Under the pieces are notes generated by a model. It saw only the letters and a program-made list of their open reading frames with translations. It did no database searches and had not been told where the DNA came from. 64,000 nt of DNA from Aquabacterium sp. NJ1 (lineage in GTDB: Bacteria > Pseudomonadota > Gammaproteobacteria > Burkholderiales > Burkholderiaceae_C): assembly GCF_000768065.1 (NCBI RefSeq), contig NZ_JRKM01000001.1, positions 3,640,001 to 3,704,000 of the forward strand. The letters are read 5' to 3'. Shown here one piece after another: positions 26,486 through 34,700 of the stretch (the stretch's first letter is position 1; each line of letters starts with the position of its first letter). The position numbers and the translations under genes were made by a program.

Positions 26486-26491
26486 TATAAT
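26486..26491 (+). promoter_or_regulatory. Candidate -10 box (TATAAT) for ispB
   Basis: A perfect TATAAT lies 58 bp before the ispB start in the divergent ubiH-ispB region. No convincing -35 box was seen 17 bp upstream, so the assignment is tentative. Confidence 0.4.
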
Positions 26492-26549
26492 CAACAATTG
26501 AAGTACCCGTTTTGCCCGCGTCAGCGGGTTCCTTTAGTCTGCCGACCGC

Positions 26550-27533
26550 GTGACCTCCTCCTCCGCCCCCATCGCCAGTTACCGTCAACTCTCCGCCACT
26601 GACATGGCCGAGGTCGATCAGGTCATCCACCGCCGGCTGGCGTCCCAGGTGGCCCTGGTCAACCAGATCTCGCACTACATCGTCAACGCGGGTGGCAAAC
26701 GGGTGCGCCCCATGCTGCTGTTGCTGATTGCGCGTGCACTGGGCAGCGACAGCACACAGCGGCACGAGTTGGCCGCTGTGGTGGAGTTCATCCACACGGC
26801 CACCTTGCTGCACGATGATGTGGTGGACGAGTCCGACCTGCGCCGTGGCCGCAAGACGGCCAACGCGATGTTCGGCAACGCGGCCAGCGTGCTGGTGGGC
26901 GACTTCCTGTACTCGCGTGCCTTCCAGATGATGGTGCTGACCAACCGCATGCGCGTGATGGAGATCCTGGCCGAGGCCACGAACGTCATCGCCGAGGGCG
27001 AGGTGCTGCAGCTGATGAACATGCACGACCCCGACATCACGGTGGACGACTACCTGCGTGTGATCGAATACAAGACCGCCAAGCTGTTCGAGGCCAGCGC
27101 CCGCCTGGGGGCCGTCATCACCGACGCCACGCCGGATGTGGAAGAGGCTTGCGCCGCTTATGGCCGCGCGCTTGGTACCGCCTTCCAGCTGATCGACGAC
27201 CTGCTGGACTACGAAGGCAGCACCGCCGAGCTGGGCAAGAACATCGGCGACGACCTGCGCGAAGGCAAGCCGACGCTGCCCTTGCTGGTGGCCATGCAGC
27301 GTGGCACGGCCGAGCAGCGCGAGATGATCCGCAACGCCATCATCAACGGCGAGGTGGAGCGCATGGTCGAAATCGTGGCCATCGTGAAGGCCACCGGCGC
27401 GCTGGAGGCCACGCGTGAAGCGGCTCAGGCTCAGGCCGAACTGGCCAAGGGTTGCCTGGCCTCGTTGCCGGATTCTGAATACCGGCAAGCTCTGCTACAA
27501 TTATCGTTTGACTCGATCCACAGGTCATCTTGA
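26550..27533 (+). CDS. ispB: Polyprenyl (octaprenyl) diphosphate synthase
   Basis: The 327-residue protein is a trans-prenyltransferase. It has GGKRVRP, the first Asp-rich motif LLHDDVVDES (DDxxD), and the second in LIDDLLDYEGS. The enzyme extends farnesyl diphosphate with isopentenyl diphosphate to build the ubiquinone side chain. Chain length cannot be read directly, and octaprenyl is inferred from proteobacterial relatives. The start is a GTG at 26550. The gene ends 26 bp before tRNA-Pro. Confidence 0.94.
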   Translation: MTSSSAPIASYRQLSATDMAEVDQVIHRRLASQVALVNQISHYIVNAGGKRVRPMLLLLIARALGSDSTQRHELAAVVEFIHTATLLHDDVVDESDLRRGRKTANAMFGNAASVLVGDFLYSRAFQMMVLTNRMRVMEILAEATNVIAEGEVLQLMNMHDPDITVDDYLRVIEYKTAKLFEASARLGAVITDATPDVEEACAAYGRALGTAFQLIDDLLDYEGSTAELGKNIGDDLREGKPTLPLLVAMQRGTAEQREMIRNAIINGEVERMVEIVAIVKATGALEATREAAQAQAELAKGCLASLPDSEYRQALLQLSFDSIHRSS

Positions 27534-27559
27534 TGACGGGTGTGTGAAGAAGTCGACAT

Positions 27560-27638
<79 letters not shown>

Positions 27639-27647
27639 AAATTCAGA

Positions 27648-27682
27648 AAAAAGCCCAAGTGAATCAACAACTTGGGCTTTTT
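27648..27682 (+). terminator. Intrinsic terminator after tRNA-Pro
   Basis: AAAAAGCCCAAGT pairs with ACTTGGGCTTTTT around a short loop and ends in a T-run, 12 bp after the tRNA. The flanking A-run also makes it potentially bidirectional. Confidence 0.85.
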
Positions 27683-27865
27683 GCTTTGAATCGTCATGAA
27701 TGTCGTTTCAAAGCAAATTTCCGAACTCAGTGTCCCAAATTTGTCCCAAGACTTGAATGGGCATGAATGCAGGCGTGCGTGTCGCTTGGCTTAGCGCTTT
27801 GACACGCCACGCCTTTGGCTCTATGGTGTCAATGCACTCATGAACAACGTGTCAAGTTCACATTC
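27683..27865. other. Non-coding junction with GTCCCAA direct repeats
   Basis: No gene was recognised here. Two close copies of GTCCCAA (in GTGTCCCAAATTTGTCCCAAG, near 27731 and 27742) and two of CATGAATG lie just inside the element. Short direct repeats beside a tRNA are what arm-type integrase sites often look like, but this is inference. Confidence 0.4.
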
Positions 27866-28213
27866 GTGACCACCATTCAAGACCTCAAGCGAGTACGCCA
27901 CGTCGCCTTCTGCGTTGCGGTGTTCGCTTGTGGCTTGGGGCTTCTTGCGTGTGTCGCTGAATTCATCGGCACGCAGTTCGAGGCAGCAGAATGGCTGCAC
28001 CAATTCTCCACCGCTCTGGCTTGGACAAGCCTGCTGGCCATCACCACAACCGTTGGGGTGATGTTTCTGGTTTGGATGCCTGTTCACGACCAGATAGTGG
28101 CTTCTCTCCGCGTGACGCGGGATCGGCGCTTGAAGCGCTCACGTTACGTCGAGGCGTTCATCTCTGCGCCACAGGGCCGTTCATCTCCGCCTCCCCGGCC
28201 TCGCCATCGCTGA
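27866..28213 (+). CDS. Small two-helix membrane protein, unknown function
   Basis: A GTG at 27866 gives about 115 residues with two hydrophobic segments (around residues 13-33 and 50-70) and a basic C-terminal tail. Upstream TTG and GTG codons in the same frame are also possible starts, and no strong ribosome site decides between them. It is the first frame in the accessory element. No family was recognised, and it could be non-coding. Confidence 0.4.
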   Translation: MTTIQDLKRVRHVAFCVAVFACGLGLLACVAEFIGTQFEAAEWLHQFSTALAWTSLLAITTTVGVMFLVWMPVHDQIVASLRVTRDRRLKRSRYVEAFISAPQGRSSPPPRPRHR

Positions 28214-28273
28214 ATTTGCGTCGCGGCACGTCTTCGTGCCGCTGTAGCGACTTTGTCGCTCAACGCCACAGTG

Positions 28274-28624
28274 ATGGTGAACGACATGCCCAAACCATTG
28301 GCCGCCCAGGACAGCGGCACTCCTCGAATTCTTTTCATTGAACAACTGGCTGCCTTGATTGGTAAGCGAGTCACGACGATTCGCACTTGCGCGACAAATG
28401 CCAAGTACCAGCACCTGATCCCCGCACCCTTCAAGCTGCCCCACAGTAGGCGGCTGTGTTGGTACGAGGCCGACGTTCTACGTTGGATCGAATCCACCCG
28501 CCCGGCCGAGCCTCCTCCTCCGAGGCGCCCACGTGGTCGCCCCACCAGAGTCGAGCAGCTTGCTCGCGAGCGGTGGGCTCAAACCTCGGCAGCCCGTGCC
28601 TCCGGAGAAGGGCGGGGCCAATGA
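28274..28624 (+). CDS. Helix-turn-helix (AlpA/MerR-like) DNA-binding protein
   Basis: The ATG at 28274 gives 116 residues. RILFIEQLAALIGKRVTTIRTC and the following LCWYEADVLRWIES fit an AlpA/excisionase-type winged helix, in which the second stretch is the typical end of the domain. The C-terminus is rich in Pro and Arg. It overlaps repA by ATGA (28621-28624), so the two are translationally coupled. It may regulate repA or integrase, or act as an excisionase. Confidence 0.65.
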   Translation: MVNDMPKPLAAQDSGTPRILFIEQLAALIGKRVTTIRTCATNAKYQHLIPAPFKLPHSRRLCWYEADVLRWIESTRPAEPPPPRRPRGRPTRVEQLARERWAQTSAARASGEGRGQ

Positions 28625-29508
28625 CCGATTCGAAGCTGATCGACGCCAATGTCATCATCAGCTCTGATGCCCCCGGGGGCGATGAGCTGATGTTCTGCCA
28701 CTCCATCCTGACCCAGATCGGTTTGCCCCGCAGCGAGGTCAAGGGCAGAGAGTTCCAGCACAGTTTTGGCGCAGCGTGGCTGAGTGTTCAGGCAGGCTTT
28801 CTGGATGAGGGGACGGGGCCGGTGTCGCAACCCGTGCCGTACGGCGCCACGGCGAGACTGGCCTTGACTTGCATTTCGACGCTTGCCCTGCGTTACAAAA
28901 CACGCGAAATTGACATTGGGCGAAGCGCCGCCGAGTTCTTGCACATGCTGGGCTATGATCTTCAGGGGCACCGCTACAGGATGCTTCGCAAGCAGATACA
29001 TGCCCTGGCTGCATGTCGTTTGCAGCTCGGATTCCAGGGGCGTACGTTCAACAGCCTGCCGGTACAGCAATTTGAAGCGTGGCATCCGCGAACGCTTGGG
29101 GCCACGTCTCGTTGGCCAGGGTTGCTTGTGTTGTCTGAGCCCTTCTACGCTGAGCTGCTGGAACACGGTGTCCCGCTGGATGGCCGTGCCCTTGCCGCGC
29201 TGAAGGGCTCGGCTTTGGCCTTAGACATCTACACCTGGCTGGCCTACCGACTGCACCGCATCCAAGGTGGCCCCGTCGCCATCCCATGGGCCGCGCTGAT
29301 GGGCCAGTTCGCCCATCAGCCACAAGGGCTGCACGCCAAGGAGACCTTCCGACGAGGGTTTCTGCATGGCCTTCACAAAGTCCAGATGGTCTATCCACGG
29401 GCGATGGTCGAACCTTTCGACGGCGGCCTGGCGCTGCACGCCTCACCTCCCCCTGTCGCCAAGCAAGCTTTCGCTGCGGCCCGCCTAAAGGGAGGCTCGG
29501 ATGAGTGA
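28621..29508 (+). CDS. RepA-family plasmid replication initiator
   Basis: The 295-residue product begins at ATG 28621 within the upstream stop. The central ALKGSALALDIYTWLAYRLHRI and the preceding LSEPFYAELLEHGVPLD are the recognisable core of the plasmid RepA family PF04796. It should bind an origin and start replication. In a chromosomal element this suggests an excised, replicating circular stage, as in some integrative elements, or a captured plasmid. It overlaps the integrase gene by 8 bp. No clear iteron origin was found beside it. Confidence 0.78.
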   Translation: MTDSKLIDANVIISSDAPGGDELMFCHSILTQIGLPRSEVKGREFQHSFGAAWLSVQAGFLDEGTGPVSQPVPYGATARLALTCISTLALRYKTREIDIGRSAAEFLHMLGYDLQGHRYRMLRKQIHALAACRLQLGFQGRTFNSLPVQQFEAWHPRTLGATSRWPGLLVLSEPFYAELLEHGVPLDGRALAALKGSALALDIYTWLAYRLHRIQGGPVAIPWAALMGQFAHQPQGLHAKETFRRGFLHGLHKVQMVYPRAMVEPFDGGLALHASPPPVAKQAFAAARLKGGSDE

Positions 29509-30556
29509 CCTCATCGAAGAATTGAAGGCCAAGCTGCTGCATTCCACCGAGTTGATTCAACAGATCGCCTCGGAGCGAAATCGCAGAACCGGTCGCTCAC
29601 CAAACACCGAGCACGACTATCTGCGGCTCGGCCAGACCTTGCTGACGCGTGCCAAAACGGTCGATGGTGGGCTGATCGGCGCGGTGTCAGATACCCGCCG
29701 CCCAACCACCTTCCAGAAGCGCATCGCTGCGCTGCGTTTCACCTTGCAGTCGCGGCAACTGGAACTGCTGGACAGCATCGTGGAGCCGGTGACGGCAGAG
29801 TTGGCCCAGAAATGGTTGCGCTTGCTCGACGAGCAGATCGACCATATCCAATCGGTCATTGAACTCAGGCGGCAGGGCCTAGTGGGCCAAAGGTTGCGCC
29901 GCCGCAGCAAGCGAGTTGCCCTGGGCGGGCTGCCCCCAGACTGGAGGGAACAGTTGTGTCAGCGCGGCAGCACCGGCCGGTACGCCGACGCCTTGCTACT
30001 CGCGGCGCTGACAGGGTGTCGCCCCTCCGAGCTGGAGAGGGGAATCCAGGTCTCGCGGGCGGTCAATGCCGAGACCGAGCAATCACTGATCCAGATCGTG
30101 ATTAACGGGGTCAAGGTCAAGATATCGCAAGGACAGCCCATCCGCCGGTTGCGATATGCCGAAGACGATGACCACCCTCTGGTGCTCATGCTCAAAGAGG
30201 CATTGAGCCAGTCGCAGCAAACGCCCATGTTCGTCCAGATCGACCACGCGGGCAACTTCTCTGTGGAGGTGCGACGACTGGCTGCCAGCCTCTGGCCCGA
30301 GTATCAGCATCCGATCACGGCGTACTGCTTGCGGCACCAGTGGGCGGCGGATGCCAAGCGGGTCGGCGACACGGGGGCAGTCAGTCGTGGGCTTGGCCAC
30401 CTGTCCGCCAAGACTCAGAAGCTTTACGGTACAGCATCGCAGGGCAGACGTGGCCATGTGTTGCGGCCCGTGAGCGTTGACGCTGAGCGCCCCGTGAAAG
30501 ATGCTGCAGCCCCGGCTGTAACGAGCGAGCCTGACGAACCCGAGCCAGCGAGCTGA
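29501..30556 (+). CDS. Tyrosine recombinase (integrase)-like protein
   Basis: The 351-residue product has a helical N-terminal half. Its C-terminal half carries tyrosine-recombinase motifs: the first Arg in ALTGCRPSELERG, YCLRHQWAADA supplying the His/Arg box, and GLGHLSAKTQKLYGT with the second His and the nucleophilic Tyr. The LRHQ spacing deviates from the usual HxxR, so the protein may be an atypical subgroup. It is the best candidate for insertion at tRNA-Pro. It is translationally coupled to repA by an 8-bp overlap. Confidence 0.78.
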   Translation: MSDLIEELKAKLLHSTELIQQIASERNRRTGRSPNTEHDYLRLGQTLLTRAKTVDGGLIGAVSDTRRPTTFQKRIAALRFTLQSRQLELLDSIVEPVTAELAQKWLRLLDEQIDHIQSVIELRRQGLVGQRLRRRSKRVALGGLPPDWREQLCQRGSTGRYADALLLAALTGCRPSELERGIQVSRAVNAETEQSLIQIVINGVKVKISQGQPIRRLRYAEDDDHPLVLMLKEALSQSQQTPMFVQIDHAGNFSVEVRRLAASLWPEYQHPITAYCLRHQWAADAKRVGDTGAVSRGLGHLSAKTQKLYGTASQGRRGHVLRPVSVDAERPVKDAAAPAVTSEPDEPEPAS

Positions 30557-30568
30557 CAGTGGCGGCCG

Positions 30569-30641
30569 AATGGGGTAATCAATTGGGAATTGGGGTAAAT
30601 CGGCTTCGATATACCCTTATTTGCATTAGCATTACCCCATT
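30569..30641. promoter_or_regulatory. Operator-like repeats upstream of fic
   Basis: AATGGGGTAAT (30569-30579) and ATTACCCCATT (30631-30641) form a perfect 11-bp inverted repeat. A second GGGGTAA copy lies 20 bp after the first (30592), and an inverted TACCCTTAT lies near 30612. Two direct plus two inverted half-sites spaced about two helical turns apart, directly before the fic start, suggest a repressor-controlled promoter. The Fic C-terminal winged-helix-like region could be the repressor. Confidence 0.65.
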
Positions 30642-30664
30642 CTTGCCTACTAGGAAGCCGCTGC

Positions 30665-31714
30665 ATGCACTCGCTCTCGCCAGACTACCTCGCCAAGCTG
30701 CGCTTCGACGCGCAGCAACTGGCGACGCTGCGCGCCTTGGGTGAGTACAGGGGCAAGCAGCAGCTTTTTGTGGCGCAGTCGCCTGAGGTCTTGAGTGACT
30801 TGCGGCAAGTTGCTGTGGTCGAGTCCACCGAGTCTTCCAACCGGCTGGAAGGCGTGGTCGTCGCGGCTCATCGGCTCAAGTCTCTGGTGCTGAAAAATGC
30901 CACGCCACAAAGCCGATCCGAGCAGGAGGTGGCAGGTTATCGCGATGCCCTGGGCCTGATCCATGAAAGCGGCGACCAGATGCCGTTTTCAGAGGGCACC
31001 GTGCTGCAGCTCCATGGCATGTTGTATCGATACATGCCTCAGTCTGGCGGGCATTGGAAGGCGACGAACAACGACATCATTGAGCGCCATCCTGACGGCA
31101 GTTCAAGGGTGCGTTTCCGTCCTGTTGCTGCGCACCTGACACCCATGGCGATGGCTGACATGATCAGCCGCTACCGCACTGCGCTGGATCTGCACCTGGC
31201 CGATCCTTTGGTCTTGGTGCCGCTGGCCATTCTCGACTTCCTGTGCATCCACCCATTCCCAGATGGTAATGGCCGCATGGCGCGCCTGTTGACCCTGCAA
31301 TTGCTGTATCACTTTGACTATGCAGTGGGCCGCTTCATCAGCTTGGAGCGCATCTTCGAGGAGTCGAAGGAAAGCTACTACGAAACGCTGGAAGCCAGTT
31401 CTCAAGGCTGGCACGCAGCGGATCACAACATCGCCCCATGGCTCGACTACTTCTGGGGTGCGCTCCTTCGCGCTTACAAAGAATTCGAGGAGCGCGTGGG
31501 CACCATTGAGCGCGGGCGGGGAGCCAAGGGGGACCGCGTTCGCTCTGAGATTCTCAAACGCCAACTGCCCTTCTCCATCTCGGAGATTGAGGAAGCGTGC
31601 CCCGGCATCAGCCGCGACATGGTACGCGTGATTTTGAGGGCGATGAAGGCAGAGGGCCTGATCGAACCGAATGGCAAAGGAAGGGGCGCCAAATGGCAGC
31701 ACAAACAGCCCTGA
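30665..31714 (+). CDS. Fic-domain AMP-transferase with autoinhibitory motif
   Basis: The 349-residue product has the complete Fic motif HPFPDGNGRMAR, starting at His196. An N-terminal inhibitory motif of the form [S/T]xxxE[G/N] is present as S58-NRL-E62-G63, so it belongs to the class with intramolecular inhibition. Residues about 275-349 look like a winged helix (ISRDMVRVILRAMKAEGLIEPNGKGRG), suggesting autoregulation. Fic enzymes transfer AMP from ATP to target proteins. The gene lies between the integrase and the defence genes, and a regulatory or toxin-like role is possible. Confidence 0.9.
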   Translation: MHSLSPDYLAKLRFDAQQLATLRALGEYRGKQQLFVAQSPEVLSDLRQVAVVESTESSNRLEGVVVAAHRLKSLVLKNATPQSRSEQEVAGYRDALGLIHESGDQMPFSEGTVLQLHGMLYRYMPQSGGHWKATNNDIIERHPDGSSRVRFRPVAAHLTPMAMADMISRYRTALDLHLADPLVLVPLAILDFLCIHPFPDGNGRMARLLTLQLLYHFDYAVGRFISLERIFEESKESYYETLEASSQGWHAADHNIAPWLDYFWGALLRAYKEFEERVGTIERGRGAKGDRVRSEILKRQLPFSISEIEEACPGISRDMVRVILRAMKAEGLIEPNGKGRGAKWQHKQP

Positions 31715-31783
31715 GCTCGCCCTCGTCAGCCTGGATGGCGCCAGAGCCATGCCCTCATAAAACAGAACAGGGACGAAACAACC

Positions 31784-34700
31784 ATGGACGACGTTTTTGA
31801 GTTTCGCAACCAATTGGTTGAACGCTACAGCAACTTTTCTCGCAGCTTCGTGCGCATTGCTGCACGCGACATTCGAGAAGAGGTTGAGCGTCAGTACCAG
31901 GATGGCCGGTACTGGCCCGAGCCCTTGGTTCAGATCAACCCGAACTACCAACGCAAAGGCACGGTGCAATCGCTGGCGGTGGAAGGTGTCTTGCACCCCC
32001 TCTGTGCAGACGTATTCCAGGTGGGCAAGCCAGAGGGCAACCCCCAGCCACTTCACCTGTACGCGCATCAACTTCAGGCCCTTGCCAAGGGGCAATCCGG
32101 GCAAAGTTATGTGGTGACCACGGGCACAGGCTCCGGCAAGTCGCTGTCCTTTTTCATCCCGATCATTGACCGCATCATCAAAGCCAAGGCTGAGGGCGGC
32201 AAGCCTCGTACCCGCGCCATCGTCATCTACCCGATGAACGCTTTGGCCAACAGCCAACTGGAAGAGTTGGACAAGTTCCTCCATGGCTATGCGTCCGACG
32301 CAAAGCCATTCACTGTGGCCCGTTATACCGGCCAAGAGAATAAGCCTGAGCGCGACGCCATGGCGGACAACCCGCCAGACATCCTGCTCACTAACTTCAT
32401 GATGCTGGAGTACATCCTCACCCGCTTTGACGACGTGGATCGAAGGGTTGTGGATCACTGTGAGGGGCTGGATTTCCTGGTGCTCGATGAACTCCACACC
32501 TACCGAGGCCGTCAGGGCGCCGACGTGGCATTGCTTGTTCGCCGCCTGCGCGAGCGGCTCAAGGCCAACAAGCTCGTTTGTATTGGCACCTCAGCCACCA
32601 TGTCGAGTGCTGGTACCCAAGCTGACCGCAACCGAACGGTGGCGGAAGTCGCAACCAAACTGTTTGGCACCCAGATCAGTGAGCACGATGTGATTGGCGA
32701 GACGCTTGAACGCGTCACCGATCCGCTCAAGGACGTGGCATCTATTGCTGCAGATTTGCACGCAACGGTTCAACTTGAGCATTTTGAATGGCCAACCTTC
32801 GAGGCCTTTCAGAAAGACCCCTTGTCCATCTGGGTCGAGCTCAACCTCGGTATTGAGTTGCCAGAGCACGAGCCGCCGCGCCGCGCCAAACCCAAGACCC
32901 TTCAGTCCGCCTGCGATGATCTTGCCCGTGATGCGAGTTGTGACGTGCCCGTGGCGCGCGCTGCATTGCAGCGCTTTTTGGTCGCCGCCCACGACGTGAG
33001 GACACCTCAAGGACGTCCGCCATTCGCTTTCAAACTCCACCAGTTCATCAGCGGTCCAGGCAAGGTGCTCACCACCCTGGAGGCTCCTGGCTACAGGCAC
33101 ATCACGCTTGATGCCCAGCGCTTCGCCCCAGGGCGACAGAGTGAAGGCGTTCACCTTTACTCTGCACATTTCTGCCGAGACTGTGGCCAGGAGTATTTCC
33201 CCGTTTGGAGCTCTGGGCAGCACCACACGACCTACTTGCCACGAGAGGTCGATGACGTCAGTGCCGACGACAAAGAAGACCTCAGCTATGGATTTCTGTG
33301 CCCAGTCAAGGGCGGTCAACAATACAGCGGCCAGATCGAGGATTTGCCAGAAACCTGGCTTGACTTGAGTCGCGACGAGCCCAAAGTTAAACCGGCATAT
33401 CGGAAAGCAGTTCCTTACCAAATCGCCGTGAGCCCCGAAGGTCATGAAGGCTCGGGTGAGGAATTCTGGTTCATCCCTGGCAAGTTCCGCTTCTGCCTAA
33501 GCTGTGGTGTCACACATGAGGCGCACGGCAAGGATGCCAATCGCCTGTCCAGTTTGTCAGGCGAGGGCCGCTCATCGGCCACCACCATGATTGCGCTGAG
33601 TGCCTTGCAGCAACTCTTCGCTCTGCCAAACCCAGCGCCCGGACAACCTGATCCCCGCAAACTTCTTGGGTTCACCGACAACCGCCAAGACGCCGCGCTT
33701 CAGGCTGGGCACTTCAATGACTTCATCTTCCTGTTGACCCTGCGCTCTGGACTGATCGGTGCCTTGCAGGACAACGCAGGCGTGCTGACCGAGGAGCAGC
33801 TTGCTGATGCTGTGTTCAAGTCACTTGGCTTCCACCAGGTCGATCAAACCATCCTGGTCGAGTACCTGCGGTCCCCCAAACTGATGGGCCTGGCAAGACA
33901 AGAGGCTCAACGCACACTTCGATTCATCATTGCATACCGGCTGCTGCGCGACCTTCGTCGCGGCTGGCGCTTCAACAACCCCAACCTAGATCAACTTGGC
34001 CTTCTGGCGATCCGTTATCGCGGGCTGGATGAGTTTTGTGCCAACGCCAGCTCCTTCGCAGACCATAGCGTACTCGCCAGGCTCAGCCCAAGCCATCGAG
34101 CGCGCATGTGCGAACTTCTGTTCGACAACCTGCGCCGTCACTTGTGTCTTGAGACCCGATATCTTGATCCGGTTGAACAAGACAAAGCTCGTACCAGTGG
34201 TCACACCTACCTGACCGAGCGTTGGGCCTTTGCGCCCGATGAGAAGCTTGAAACCGGCCGCTACCTGATTCTCGGAAAACGCCCCGAGTACAAGGGCAAG
34301 CCACGCACCGATTTGGTCACGGGTGGCCCCAGGTCAAGGCTGCTGCGCTTGGTCAAGACATCCAGCTTTTGGCAAGACAGCGTTTTCGCCGACGAGGTCA
34401 AGCGCTGGAAGGACGGCGAGTGGGTCGAAATCATCGAGGCACTGCTGCGCGCTGCGGGCAACTACGGTTATGTGCAACGGCACGCCATTGATGCGCAGTT
34501 GGCTGGCTGGCGCCTGAATGCCGCCGCTTTGGATTGGTGTTTGACCACCGATCAACCACTCGGCGATGACAGCCGCGTCAACACCTTCTTCCGTGAGCTG
34601 TATCTGAGCGTGGCCGACCTGCTGCGTTTGCCGTCGCATCCATTGTTCGAGTTTGAAGCCCAAGAGCACACAGCACAGGTTGATGCGCCTCGCCGACAAC

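Noticed and set aside
31103..32497. 464-codon minus-strand frame across fic and the helicase start
   Set aside because: It spans two strongly supported plus-strand genes and their intergenic region.
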